Source: Flavobacterium gawalongense
GTDB lineage: Bacteria > Bacteroidota > Bacteroidia > Flavobacteriales > Flavobacteriaceae
Direction of reading: 5' to 3'
DNA length: 64,000 nt
Assembly: GCF_007097265.1 (NCBI RefSeq)
Contig: NZ_VJZP01000009.1
Location: forward strand, 1-64,000
A program made the translations under genes and the position numbers. Positions within the stretch are counted from its first letter, which is position 1; each line of letters opens with the position of its first letter. Below are positions 44,054 to 53,204 of the stretch, in pieces. Below the pieces are notes generated by a model. That model was not told the origin of the DNA. It saw only the letters and a program-made list of their open reading frames with translations, and made no database searches.

Positions 44054-44488
44054 TTATCTTGAGGGAACATGTCCAAAGAGTTTTTGTTTATAGGAATTTT
44101 GAAAATAAATCATGTAATTGTAAATTAAATAATTTACTTCATAGCCATAGTCAATGTTAGAATCATAATTAATGGTCATTTCATAAAGATTGGGATTATA
44201 CCTTTGAGGCTGTAAAACACGACTGTTCCATTCACTAACGTAAAATTGATTTTTGTTTTCCAAATAGAACTGAGAATGGTATCCCCTAGGAAAAGCTCTT
44301 GAATGAAGCCAAGTACTAAAGCCTGGGTCGATTATTATGACTTCATATTTAAGCTCATCATTGGCAATTCTGACAGTGTCGTTTTGAGTAATAGTTGATT
44401 CGTCTTTACCTGAGATTATAGGTTTAGAAGTAGTACAACCAATAATAAAACAAATAATTAAGAGTAATATGTAAAAACTATTTTTCAT
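44054..44488 (-). CDS. DUF6146-type lipoprotein
   Basis: 144 aa. Lipobox IIGC puts the lipidated cysteine at 18. The mature domain has VIIIDPGFSTWLHSRAFPRGYHSQFYLENKN, FYVSEWNSRVLQP and INYDSNIDYGYEVNYLIYNYMIYFQ, the signature of a conserved family near serA in flavobacteria. Periplasmic or surface location; function unknown. Confidence 0.8.
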   Translation of the reverse strand: MKNSFYILLLIICFIIGCTTSKPIISGKDESTITQNDTVRIANDELKYEVIIIDPGFSTWLHSRAFPRGYHSQFYLENKNQFYVSEWNSRVLQPQRYNPNLYEMTINYDSNIDYGYEVNYLIYNYMIYFQNSYKQKLFGHVPSR

Positions 44489-44633
44489 GATTAAAAAATG
44501 AATTATAAAGTTACAAAAAATAAAAATTTATTTATGATATTTGTTCTAAAAAATTAATTTTCAATGAGTTCTAATAAGGAATGGGCTGTTTGTAAATGGA
44601 ATATGATTTAGATTAAAAACGAAACGGAATAAA

Positions 44634-44671
44634 AAAAGGGATTTATTAAACAACGTTAATAAATCCCTTTT
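44634..44671 (-). terminator. Intrinsic terminator after serA
   Basis: 15-bp stem AAAAGGGATTTATTA / TAATAAATCCCTTTT; the A-run on the plus strand is the T-run of the minus-strand transcript. Confidence 0.88.
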
Positions 44672-44691
44672 CACTATTTAATGCAAAAATA

Positions 44692-45642
44692 CTAGCCTAA
44701 TAAACCAATAATTTGTTGTGCTAATTCAGTACCAATTCTATCTTGCGCCTCAGCTGTAGCGGCTCCAATATGAGGAGTCATTGAGATTTTATGGTTCATC
44801 AAAATAGTCATTTCAGGAGTTGGTTCGTTTTCAAAAACATCCAATCCGGCGAACAATACTTTTCCGCTGTCTAATGCTTTTACTAAAGCAACTTCATCTA
44901 TAACACCACCGCGAGCACAGTTTACAATACCTACACCATCTTTCATAATAGCCAATTCTTTCTCTCCAATGATGTAACCATCTTGAGCAGGAACGTGTAA
45001 TGTAATGAAATCAGCTTCTTTGAATAAAGATTCAAGTGATTGAGAAACGATATTTGTTGTGATCGATTGACCGTCAAAAAACTCCACTTTCACATCAACT
45101 TTATCAATAAACATATCTGCAGCAATTACTTTCATGCCTAAACCTAATGCCATTTTAGCAGTAGCTTGACCAATACGTCCAATTCCTACTACTCCAAGCG
45201 TTTTTCCTCTTAATTCGATTCCATTTGCATATGCTTTTTTCAAACCTTCAAAGTTTGTATCTCCTTCAAGAGGCATATTTCTATTAGAATCATGTAAAAA
45301 ACGAACACCGGAAAATAAATGAGCGAAAACCAATTCTGCCACTGATTCTGATGAAGAAGCAGGAGTGTTTATTACGTGAATCCCTTTGCTTTTGGCATAA
45401 TCTACATCAATATTATCCATTCCTACACCGCCACGACCAATAATTTTTAATCCTGGGCAAGCGTCAATAATATCCTTACGTACTTTAGTCGCACTACGCA
45501 CTAATACTACGCTTACATTGTTTTCATTCACAAAATTGGCTACTTGTTCTTGCGCTACTTTTGTAGTTATAACTTCAAATCCACCTTTTTCTAAAGCTAG
45601 AATTCCACTTTTAGAAATTCCATCATTGGCTAATACTTTCAT
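44692..45642 (-). CDS. serA: D-3-phosphoglycerate dehydrogenase-type D-2-hydroxyacid dehydrogenase
   Basis: 316 aa, the short form without the C-terminal ACT or intervening domain. NAD site GVVGIGRIGQATAKMALGLG, catalytic region NCARGGVIDE and active-site H in MTPHIGAAT. It oxidises 3-phosphoglycerate in serine synthesis. serC lies just upstream on the same strand, separated by a 221-bp repeat-filled gap, which supports the assignment over other hydroxyacid dehydrogenases. The short form lacks the usual serine-feedback domain. Confidence 0.92.
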   Translation of the reverse strand: MKVLANDGISKSGILALEKGGFEVITTKVAQEQVANFVNENNVSVVLVRSATKVRKDIIDACPGLKIIGRGGVGMDNIDVDYAKSKGIHVINTPASSSESVAELVFAHLFSGVRFLHDSNRNMPLEGDTNFEGLKKAYANGIELRGKTLGVVGIGRIGQATAKMALGLGMKVIAADMFIDKVDVKVEFFDGQSITTNIVSQSLESLFKEADFITLHVPAQDGYIIGEKELAIMKDGVGIVNCARGGVIDEVALVKALDSGKVLFAGLDVFENEPTPEMTILMNHKISMTPHIGAATAEAQDRIGTELAQQIIGLLG

Positions 45643-45706
45643 TTTTTATGTCATTGCGAGGAACGAAGCAATCTCATCCTCATATTATTTATTATTTTAT
45701 TTTTCT

Positions 45707-45811
45707 GGAGCTATTTCCCGCTATCCGTTACAATCTTTCTAGTCCTGAATTTGTTTCAGGATCCTGAAACAAATTCAGGACTAGAAAGGATTTTCACTGC
45801 TATCGGGGCTA
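45707..45811 (-). repeat. Interspersed repeat with variable hairpin, copy B
   Basis: Read on the minus strand: TAGCCCCGAT..AATCC, a giant hairpin, then GATTGTAACGGATAG and GGAAATAGCTCC. The flanks match copy A (6326-6407) but the hairpin is unrelated and much longer. The upstream part of this serC-serA gap (about 45652-45675) holds another short repeat, CATTGCGAGGAACGAAGCAA. Confidence 0.75.
45735..45788. repeat. Perfect 54-bp palindrome within repeat copy B
   Basis: 27-bp arms centred on GGATCC at 45759-45764 (CTTTCTAGTCCTGAATTTGT.. and exact complement), zero loop. Likely forms a cruciform or RNA hairpin in the serC-serA spacer. Confidence 0.9.
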
Positions 45812-45863
45812 GGATTCCCAGTAAATCTAATTTATATGTTTTTAAACTGAAAACTGCGACTGA

Positions 45864-46937
45864 TTACTGTGTGCTTTTTTCTAATTCTTTCATTACATCA
45901 ACCAATACTTGAACACTTTCTAATGGAAGCGCATTGTACATAGAAGCTCTGTAACCACCTACAGAACGATGTCCGGGTAATCCAGATATTCCAGCTGCTT
46001 TCCACATAGCGTCAAAAGTTTCAGCATGAGCTGGATCATTTAATAAGAAAGTAGCATTCATATTTGAACGATCTTCAACAGCAGCAGCTCCTTTGAATAA
46101 TGGGTTTCTGTCAATTTCTCCATAAAGCAATGCTGCTTTAGCATTATTTATTTTTTCGATTGCAGCAACACCTCCAAGGTTTTTCAACCATTGTAAAGTC
46201 AATAAAGACGCGTAAACTGGGAAAACAGGTGGAGTATTATACATGCTTTCTGCTTTGATATGTTTAGTATAATCCAACATGCTTGGGATTATTCTGCCAT
46301 TTTTACCTAAAATTTCCTCTTTCACAACAACCAAAGTAGTTCCTGCTGGGCCCATATTTTTTTGTGCTCCGGCATAAATCAAATCAAATTTAGAAAAATC
46401 CAATTCTCTTGAAAATATATCAGAACTCATATCACATACAATTGGCATATCAAGTGATGGAAATTCCTTCATTTGTGTACCAAAAATAGTGTTGTTACTG
46501 GTGCAGTGGAAATAATCAGCATCTGAAGGTACAGTGTATCCTTTTGGAATATGATTGTAATTTTGTTCTTTCGAAGAAGCTACAACAACAGTTTCTCCAA
46601 AAAGTTTTGCTTCTTTTATTGCAGCAGTTGCCCAAGTTCCTGAATCAAGATAAGCAGATTTTCCACCTTCTTTCATTAAGTTGTAAGGAGCCATAATAAA
46701 TTCTAAACTAGCTCCGCCAGCAAGAAATAATGCTTGATACCCTTTTCCTTCAAGGTCTAAAAGTTCAATAACAAGAGCTCTTGCTTCATCCATAACGGCA
46801 ACGAAGTCTTTGCTTCTGTGCGAAATTTCTAAAATGGATAACCCAGAATTGTTGAAATTTAAAATAGCTTGTGCTGATTTTTCAAAAACTTCTTGTGGTA
46901 AAATACAAGGTCCTGCGCTGTAGTTGTGTTTTTTCAT
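45864..46937 (-). CDS. serC: Phosphoserine aminotransferase
   Basis: 357 aa from the ATG at 46937, giving MKKHNYSAGPCILP, the standard SerC start; the ATG 33 bp upstream is in the leader. SAGP-x-x-LP, LFLAGGASLEF and the PLP-lysine segment YAGAQKNMGPAG are diagnostic. It converts 3-phosphohydroxypyruvate and glutamate to phosphoserine. Upstream of serA on the same strand. Confidence 0.95.
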   Translation of the reverse strand: MKKHNYSAGPCILPQEVFEKSAQAILNFNNSGLSILEISHRSKDFVAVMDEARALVIELLDLEGKGYQALFLAGGASLEFIMAPYNLMKEGGKSAYLDSGTWATAAIKEAKLFGETVVVASSKEQNYNHIPKGYTVPSDADYFHCTSNNTIFGTQMKEFPSLDMPIVCDMSSDIFSRELDFSKFDLIYAGAQKNMGPAGTTLVVVKEEILGKNGRIIPSMLDYTKHIKAESMYNTPPVFPVYASLLTLQWLKNLGGVAAIEKINNAKAALLYGEIDRNPLFKGAAAVEDRSNMNATFLLNDPAHAETFDAMWKAAGISGLPGHRSVGGYRASMYNALPLESVQVLVDVMKELEKSTQ

Positions 46938-47030
46938 GGTGTAGTTTAAGTCCAAAAAATTAAAGTGCAAATTTCGGTAATAGGAGTTTAAAAAGCGTTA
47001 AATAATTCGAAAAAATTAAACAATTTTTGA

Positions 47031-48089
47031 CTATATTGTTAACAAAAATGAAATAGTATCGGTATTATCTGCATAATTCCACAATTTAGGTTTTTGCGTT
47101 TGTCCAAAATCAATACTGTTTTCTATCAGATTATTACTTACAATACACTGAATTTGCTCGTTTTCAGATTGTAATCGTATTTGTAAATCATTGATGTCAT
47201 CGTAAAATTCATAAAACACACTAGAAATAGGTGAGGCATGACTTTTATCTTCTTTTAATGTCAAAAATCCATTGTCCAATAATTTAAAATTACTCATCAG
47301 GAAAACGGCTTTGTTGTAATCATAATTGTTTGCGTATTTTTCGTAATGAATAACATCCTGGTACTCAAATATGGCTTCAAAAAAGGCATCGAAAGTATAC
47401 CCTTTTGGGACAAAAAGTTTAGAAACATTGCGACATCCTAAACCAAAATATCGGAATATATCTTCACCCAAAGCGGTTAGTTGTTCTTTAGTTTCTTTTC
47501 CGTTCAAAACTGCAACCGAATTCCTGCTTTTTCTGATTATGGAAGGTTTGTCTTTGAAATAATATTCAAAATAACGGGCTGTATTGTTACTTCCTGTTGC
47601 TATAACTGCATTGAAATTTTCTAGTTTCCCCTCAACGAAAGTTATTTTATTAGCCAATCCAGGGTCAACGGCTATGATATATTTAGCTAAAAACGGTAAT
47701 AAATGTTGGTCATTTGAGGATGTTTTTACTACTACATTATGTCCTGTGATTAAAACCGACAAGAAATCATGAAAACCCACCAGTGGAATATTTCCGGCAA
47801 GAATTAAGGCTATGTTTTTAGGTTCGTTTATTTGAAAATCGTAAGCAGAAAGCCATTGATTTAAATTTTCTTCGGTTAGTGCTTCTGCCCAAGATTGAAT
47901 AGAAAAATAAACTTGTTCAGGCGTATACCATCCATTATGGGATTGAGATAATTTTATTAATTCGATAAAATCATCAAAAAATAGATCGTTATGCAAAACA
48001 GTTGATTTCTTAGACGAATTATCTTCGGAAAATTGACTTAAAAACTTTCCTAATTCGATAAAACTTCGTTTTTTTTCGTTTTGTAACAT
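47031..48089 (-). CDS. Acyl-CoA reductase (LuxC family)
   Basis: 352 aa. LuxC/aldehyde-dehydrogenase-like core: LAGNIPLVGFHDFLSVLITGHNVVVKTSSND (about 95-125), ATGSNNTARYFEYYF, IRKSRNSVAVLNG and the probable catalytic cysteine in GLGCRNVSKLFVPKG. The family reduces acyl-CoA to fatty aldehyde with NADPH. It is divergent from the ferredoxin gene and upstream of serC; this neighbourhood is common in flavobacteria but its metabolic logic is unclear. Confidence 0.85.
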   Translation of the reverse strand: MLQNEKKRSFIELGKFLSQFSEDNSSKKSTVLHNDLFFDDFIELIKLSQSHNGWYTPEQVYFSIQSWAEALTEENLNQWLSAYDFQINEPKNIALILAGNIPLVGFHDFLSVLITGHNVVVKTSSNDQHLLPFLAKYIIAVDPGLANKITFVEGKLENFNAVIATGSNNTARYFEYYFKDKPSIIRKSRNSVAVLNGKETKEQLTALGEDIFRYFGLGCRNVSKLFVPKGYTFDAFFEAIFEYQDVIHYEKYANNYDYNKAVFLMSNFKLLDNGFLTLKEDKSHASPISSVFYEFYDDINDLQIRLQSENEQIQCIVSNNLIENSIDFGQTQKPKLWNYADNTDTISFLLTI

Positions 48090-48225
48090 AAGTAACTTGT
48101 ATATGAATAGTTTTGATTGTAATTTTGCACAAAAATAAGCTATAATAAGTTATAAGTCAAAAGAGAAAAATTGTTAAATGGTTTTATCTCATAACTCATA
48201 ACTTTTAACTCATAAAAAGATAAAG

Positions 48226-48576
48226 ATGGCAATTATAATAACAGATGAATGTATCAATTGTGGCGCTTGTGAACCAGAGTGCCCAAATACTGCAATATAC
48301 GAAGGAGCCGATGATTGGAGATATAAAGATGGAACAAAACTTAAAGGGAAAGTGATTTTACCTGATGGTACCGAAGTAGATTCAGATGAAGCTCAAACTC
48401 CAATTTCTGACGAAATTTACTATATTGTTCCGGGAAAATGTACAGAATGTAAAGGTTTTCATGATGAGCCACAATGTGCGGCAGTATGTCCTGTTGACTG
48501 TTGTATTCCGGATGAGAATCATGTAGAAAGCGAAGAAACTTTGTTAAACAGACAAGCATTTCTGCATAATGAATAG
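48226..48576 (+). CDS. 2[4Fe-4S] ferredoxin
   Basis: 116 aa. First cluster motif [13 protein letters not shown] (CxxCxxCxxxCP), second [21 protein letters not shown] with the long insert of Alvin-type ferredoxins. A ~45-residue insertion between the clusters holds an acidic loop. Low-potential electron carrier in the cytoplasm. Divergent from the acyl-CoA reductase gene; followed by a terminator. Confidence 0.95.
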   Translation: MAIIITDECINCGACEPECPNTAIYEGADDWRYKDGTKLKGKVILPDGTEVDSDEAQTPISDEIYYIVPGKCTECKGFHDEPQCAAVCPVDCCIPDENHVESEETLLNRQAFLHNE

Positions 48577-48597
48577 ATTCTTATAAAAACTGACGAA

Positions 48598-48634
48598 AAA
48601 AAATCCTGAGCATTACTCAGGATTTTTTTTTTTT
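48598..48634. terminator. Bidirectional intrinsic terminator
   Basis: AAAAAATCCTGAG / CTCAGGATTTTTT with a 5-nt loop and a long T-run, between the ferredoxin gene and the convergent 178-aa gene. Confidence 0.88.
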
Positions 48635-48653
48635 CGATCTAGACAATTACTTC

Positions 48654-49190
48654 TTATTCTTTAACAATAATGTAAGTTGTAACAGTTACTTTATCTGTTT
48701 TGTAGTCATAAGATTCTAAAATTAGATTTCCATTTGCATCAAAATAACCGTATGAAGTTTTATTTTTTGCATTATAAATATAATTATTATTTGATGTTTT
48801 TCTTAAAATGGCTGCTTTTTTACCGTCAGGAAAATACATGGTATAACCACTATTGTCAGTTGAAACCTGATATTTTTTGCCGTTTAAATTGTAATAGGCA
48901 GATCTGTCGATATCAATTACTTTAGTAATTCCGTTTGTGGTAACTTGAGTAGTTGCAGTAACTTGAATAGGAGTTTGTTTCATTTCTTTATTCAGGACAT
49001 TAGAATCAGCATCTTTTAATTCAATAGTTTGAACTTCCTTAACTTCCTGAGTTTTGATTGATTTTTTTTCTCCTTCTGAATCTTTAACCGTTGTAACGGT
49101 AGTTTTGACTTCTGATTTTACGTTTTCATTTTGCGCTTGAATAGTTAATGATAATAAAAAAACAGACATTCCTAAAATTATAGTTTTCAT
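48654..49190 (-). CDS. Exported protein of unknown function
   Basis: 178 aa. Signal peptide (cleavage after IQA-Q), a Lys/Glu/Val-rich low-complexity region with repeated VKTT/EVK segments (about 20-70), then a small beta-rich domain with KYQVSTDNSGYTMYFPDGKKAAIL and YGYFDANGNLILESYDY. No family recognised. CAAAGTTA at 49219-49226 reads TAACTTTG on its strand and may be its -7 box. Confidence 0.7.
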   Translation of the reverse strand: MKTIILGMSVFLLSLTIQAQNENVKSEVKTTVTTVKDSEGEKKSIKTQEVKEVQTIELKDADSNVLNKEMKQTPIQVTATTQVTTNGITKVIDIDRSAYYNLNGKKYQVSTDNSGYTMYFPDGKKAAILRKTSNNNYIYNAKNKTSYGYFDANGNLILESYDYKTDKVTVTTYIIVKE

Positions 49191-49301
49191 GATATTTAAT
49201 TTAATAATTTGTATATAACAAAGTTACAGTTGTCTGATTGTAAATTTGTTGCATAATTATTGTAAAAAATTACATTATTTACATAAAAAACTATGTGTGA
49301 T

Positions 49302-50057
49302 TTATTTCGAAATGGCTTTGTTTTTTTTCGCGACTATAACATACGTATCGTAAGCATACGTTTTTCTATCAATTGTTTTAATGATTTCAAAACCATTTAA
49401 ATATAAAAACAATTGGATTTCATTTAAGGTAAATACGCGAACTGTTGAAAAATCGTCTGCAATTATTTCTTTTTCACCGTCTTTCAAGGTATAATATTGC
49501 GCTGTCCATTCCAGCATAAAATTATCTGATAAAGTTGTCTTCCAGTTGCTGTTTCTGTAATATTTTATTCCTTCATATTCGGCTTCGTGTATTATTACTT
49601 CGTTTTCTTTGATAAAGGGAATAAAACGATTGGCATCTATAAAATCAAAAATGAGCATTCCATCCTTATTAAGATTTTTATAAATAGAATCAAAAGTGCT
49701 GTTTACATCATCATTTGATATTAAATAACTGGTGGAACGTCCCGTGATGATGATCGAATCTACCGGTTTTTCCAGTTCAAATTCCCTCATATCGCCATGA
49801 ATGAAAGTGCAGTTTTTATTCCTTTCTTTTGCTATCGCAATCATGCTCTGACTGTAATCCAGACCGATATAATCTTGATGATTTTCCTGAAATCGTTTGG
49901 CAAGATTGCCTGTGCCACTCCCAATTTCCAGAATAGTTTTACAATGGTATTCTTGTATTAGACTATTATAAAACTGATATTCCTCATCATAATCAATGAA
50001 GGTTTGGTACATAGCATCAAAAATTGCTGCCATTTTTCCGTCATAAAGATTTGTCAT
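49302..50057 (-). CDS. Class I SAM-dependent methyltransferase
   Basis: 251 aa. Motif I ILEIGSGTGNLAKRF (about 43-57), motif II YIGLDYSQSMI, FIHGDMREF and DSIIITGRSTSYLIS follow the Rossmann-like methyltransferase order. C-terminal beta segments (WTAQYYTLKDGEKEI) resemble small-molecule methyltransferases. Substrate unknown; single gene. Confidence 0.85.
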   Translation of the reverse strand: MTNLYDGKMAAIFDAMYQTFIDYDEEYQFYNSLIQEYHCKTILEIGSGTGNLAKRFQENHQDYIGLDYSQSMIAIAKERNKNCTFIHGDMREFELEKPVDSIIITGRSTSYLISNDDVNSTFDSIYKNLNKDGMLIFDFIDANRFIPFIKENEVIIHEAEYEGIKYYRNSNWKTTLSDNFMLEWTAQYYTLKDGEKEIIADDFSTVRVFTLNEIQLFLYLNGFEIIKTIDRKTYAYDTYVIVAKKNKAISK

Positions 50058-50103
50058 GATATTTGTTTATATAAGTACTAAATTTAAGGAAAATAAACGA
50101 AAT

Positions 50104-50134
50104 AAAAAAAGGACTATCTTTCGATAGCCCTTTT
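50104..50134 (-). terminator. Intrinsic terminator after the TonB-dependent receptor
   Basis: AAAAGGACTATC / GATAGCCCTTTT, one A-C mismatch, 4-nt loop; A-run on the plus strand serves the minus-strand gene. Confidence 0.75.
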
Positions 50135-50154
50135 GAAATTATTTGATAACCGAA

Positions 50155-52812
50155 TTAGAATTTATAGTTTAAAGATAAATTAAACATAGTTCCTAATTGG
50201 CTAAAGTGATATCCATCATACGTCATTTGAGAATAACGACCGTTGAATGTAATTAAGTTAAATTGTGATTTTACTTGTGCAGGGTTGTTCAAAAGTGCAG
50301 TTCCTGCCGCATTTTCTGCTTTAAATTCCCATTCTGGTAAAACGTTTAATAAATTATTCACGTTTAACGCTAATGTTAACTTGTCTGTTGCAGAAAAATT
50401 AATTCCTAAATCGGTAACCACTTTTGGTGTAAACTCAGTTCTTAAATCAGGACTCATTCCCTTTTGATGAAATGTAGCTTTTCCAAAGTAAGTGTTGTTA
50501 AGGGAGAAACCAAATTTGCCTATTTCGTAATTGCCTCCCAAAATCCATTTTGTTTCCGGTCTAGAGGTAAACATTAAAGATTCTTGATCTGGTCCAAAAC
50601 TGGCATTCGTAACGTCAGAGATTCTTTCATTTTGGAATGTTACGTTTCCTGATAAATTGAATCCTAATTTTCCATCACCTAACATTATATTAGTATAATT
50701 CATAACGACATCTAAACCTGATGTTCTGGAATCAAATGCATTAGCAAACCAACTTACTGTTCCGAATTGTGTAGCTACTTCATCACTTAAAATAATTCGG
50801 TCTTCTACTTTAATGTTATAATAATCTAAAGTAAAATTAAAGTTTTTTATAGGTTTTGCACCTATTCCCACAGTAATGTTAGTTGATTTTTCAGCGTCTA
50901 ATTGAGGAATTCCCAATTGGCGTGCTTGTGGAGAAACATTGTTTATAATACCACTAACTTGGATTCCTTGACCCGGTACAAATGAATATTGTGATTTTTG
51001 GGTATAAATTTGATGTAAAGTTGGTGCTCTAAATCCAGTTGAAGCAGATCCTCTTAAAGTAATTTTGTCATCAAGGAATTTATATCTTAAACTCAATTTT
51101 CCAACGGTTGCATCACCAAAATCACTGTAGTTTTCATAACGAACGGTTCCGTTTATTAAGAAATTTTCTGTAATATCATAAGCTAAGTCAAAATAGGCAC
51201 CAAGATTGTAGCGGTTCCATTTGCCTGAATTTTCAGGTCTGTTTCCGGCAAATGAATCAGCACCAGTTCCTTCCCATGACGCTTTATCCCCTTCAACCAC
51301 CTCGAAATTTTCTGTTCTAAACTCAGAACCAATACCAATACTTACTTTGTCAGATACGGCTTTAGAAATATCGATATTTCCTACGATATGATTGAAAGAA
51401 GTTCCTCCAGGTTTGAAAGTTATCGGGCTATTTTCTTGATAAATATGTTCTCCACTAATAGGATCAACTAAGTCAGATCTATTGTGTGAGTTTTCTACGG
51501 TATAGGTTTGTTTGTTACCGCCTGCAGTTATACTGGCATCAGTATTCCATCCATTCTTTTTTGATTTGTAACCCAAGGTTGCGTTATAATCACCTAAATC
51601 ACCTACAAATGTTGGTACATAACCATTATAGGAAGGATTTGCAGAATCACCGTTACCAAAGAAATCGTTTAAGTAAGGATAACTCGCTAATGTTCTCCAA
51701 TACGGCGTTCTATAATTAGCAAATGAGTTTACTTTTTTGTAAACATAAGCAGCATTATAATACAATTGTGTTTCATCGGATAAATCAAATCCACCGTTTA
51801 CCAAGAATTTTGCAGCAGCGGTTTCCGGCGAACCATTGATGTTTCCAGCGTCTGGTTTTTTTGCAAGAAAAGCTTGGACATCAGAAAGAGAAGCTCCAAA
51901 ATCTCCAGCATCTCCAGCGGCATCTACTGTTCCAGGTCTGTTAGATAAGTTGACTTTAGAGAAATCTACAGTATAGTTTACAAATCCTTTTTCTCCCACG
52001 GTAGAACCATTGTTCAAACTTACCCCTAGCATTTCGCCATCACCTTCAGAAGTAATCCCGCTTCTTACAGTCACAGATCCATTACCTGTGTTTTTCTTCA
52101 AGATGATGTTCATTACCCCGGCAATCGCATCAGAACCATATTGAGCAGATGCACCATCACGAAGAATCTCTACTCTTTCGATGGCGTCAGTAGGAATGGC
52201 AGAAATATCAGCACCTGTTTCACCGCGTCCCGGAGAGGTTTGTACATAAAGTAAAGAACTTAAGTTTTTACGTTTCCCGTTGATAAGAATTAAGGTTCTA
52301 CTTGGTCCCATATTTCTGATTTCATAAGGATCTAGTAAAGAAGTCGCATCGTTTACCGGTGTTTGAACCGTATTAAATGAAGGAATTTTGTACTGTAATG
52401 CTTTATCAAAACTAGCCTGACCAGTAGAAGCTAAATCTTTTGCAGACAATACATCAATAGGTAAGGCAGTTGTGGTATTACTTCTTGGCGCAGTTCTGGT
52501 TCCCGTAACTACAATCTCATCCAAGGCTTGTCCGCCTTCTTCCGCTAATACTACATCTATTGTAGAACTAGTAGCTGCTTTTTCTACTTTATTGAATCCT
52601 ACATAGCTAAAAACTAAAGTGGCTCCGTCTTTAACTTTTATTTTATAAGCCCCATCGATATCAGTTGAGACACCGTTGTTTGTCCCTTTTTCGATAATGT
52701 TAACTCCTGGTAACCCAGCGCCAGTGTTATCTTTTACAACACCAGAGATTTCTTTTTGCGCAAAAAGAAACGTGACGTTTAGCAAAAAAAATAATAATGT
52801 AAACTTTTTCAT
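50155..52812 (-). CDS. TonB-dependent outer-membrane receptor with carboxypeptidase-D-like N-domain
   Basis: 885 aa. Signal peptide (about 1-18), CarboxypepD_reg-like domain (about 20-100: KEISGVVKDNTGAGLPGVNIIEKGTNNG), TonB-dependent plug (about 115-235: VVTGTRTAPRSN, IRNMGPSRTLILINGKR, VEILRDGASAQYGSDAIAGVMNIILKK) and a beta-barrel ending with the aromatic C-terminus LSLNYKF. Imports a large or scarce substrate across the outer membrane. No SusD-like lipoprotein gene is adjacent, so it is a stand-alone receptor and not part of a SusCD pair. Confidence 0.93.
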   Translation of the reverse strand: MKKFTLLFFLLNVTFLFAQKEISGVVKDNTGAGLPGVNIIEKGTNNGVSTDIDGAYKIKVKDGATLVFSYVGFNKVEKAATSSTIDVVLAEEGGQALDEIVVTGTRTAPRSNTTTALPIDVLSAKDLASTGQASFDKALQYKIPSFNTVQTPVNDATSLLDPYEIRNMGPSRTLILINGKRKNLSSLLYVQTSPGRGETGADISAIPTDAIERVEILRDGASAQYGSDAIAGVMNIILKKNTGNGSVTVRSGITSEGDGEMLGVSLNNGSTVGEKGFVNYTVDFSKVNLSNRPGTVDAAGDAGDFGASLSDVQAFLAKKPDAGNINGSPETAAAKFLVNGGFDLSDETQLYYNAAYVYKKVNSFANYRTPYWRTLASYPYLNDFFGNGDSANPSYNGYVPTFVGDLGDYNATLGYKSKKNGWNTDASITAGGNKQTYTVENSHNRSDLVDPISGEHIYQENSPITFKPGGTSFNHIVGNIDISKAVSDKVSIGIGSEFRTENFEVVEGDKASWEGTGADSFAGNRPENSGKWNRYNLGAYFDLAYDITENFLINGTVRYENYSDFGDATVGKLSLRYKFLDDKITLRGSASTGFRAPTLHQIYTQKSQYSFVPGQGIQVSGIINNVSPQARQLGIPQLDAEKSTNITVGIGAKPIKNFNFTLDYYNIKVEDRIILSDEVATQFGTVSWFANAFDSRTSGLDVVMNYTNIMLGDGKLGFNLSGNVTFQNERISDVTNASFGPDQESLMFTSRPETKWILGGNYEIGKFGFSLNNTYFGKATFHQKGMSPDLRTEFTPKVVTDLGINFSATDKLTLALNVNNLLNVLPEWEFKAENAAGTALLNNPAQVKSQFNLITFNGRYSQMTYDGYHFSQLGTMFNLSLNYKF

Positions 52813-53204
52813 AAATAGTTGATTTTGGTTTTTGTTTGGTTTGAAATCGGATGCAATATAATATTTTTTTAATATAACATTAGTATATCATTAAAAAATC
52901 ACAAAATAATTATCATATCATTAAAAAAACATGCGAAAATTATTGCATCAATAAATTGTTATAAAAAAAATTATTACATCGATAAATTGTTACAAAAAAA
53001 TAGAGCTAGAGTATTAATGTAATGATTATGCTGTCTAACATTTATTAAATCTTATATTTGCAAACTTTTAAAGTAAATACTAAACTTTTAACGGGAGACC
53101 GTTATCTGTAAACAAAAATATCATGAAATCGTCATGATTCCGTAATAAAAAAATATGAAGAATGGCGATGCCATATTCCATTAAAAAACAAATATTATCT
53201 ACAT
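52813..53204. other. 392-bp intergenic region: AT-rich repeats and structured ychF leader
   Basis: 52910-52998 holds two imperfect direct copies of ATTATTRCATCRATAAATTG plus TTATAAAAAAA-like tails. A -7-type box TATATTTG at 53053-53060 has no good -33 partner. The following ~140-nt leader of ychF contains three small hairpins: TAACGG-GAGA-CCGTTA (53089-53104), ATCATGA / TCATGAT (53120-53138) and ATGGC-GAT-GCCAT (53162-53174). Confidence 0.6.

Noticed and set aside
45518-45742. 74-aa plus-strand ORF
   Set aside because: Antisense to the serA start and through repeat copy B.
50155-52812. SusCD-type polysaccharide utilisation locus
   Set aside because: Only a TonB-dependent receptor is present; no SusD lipoprotein, glycoside hydrolase or regulator beside it.
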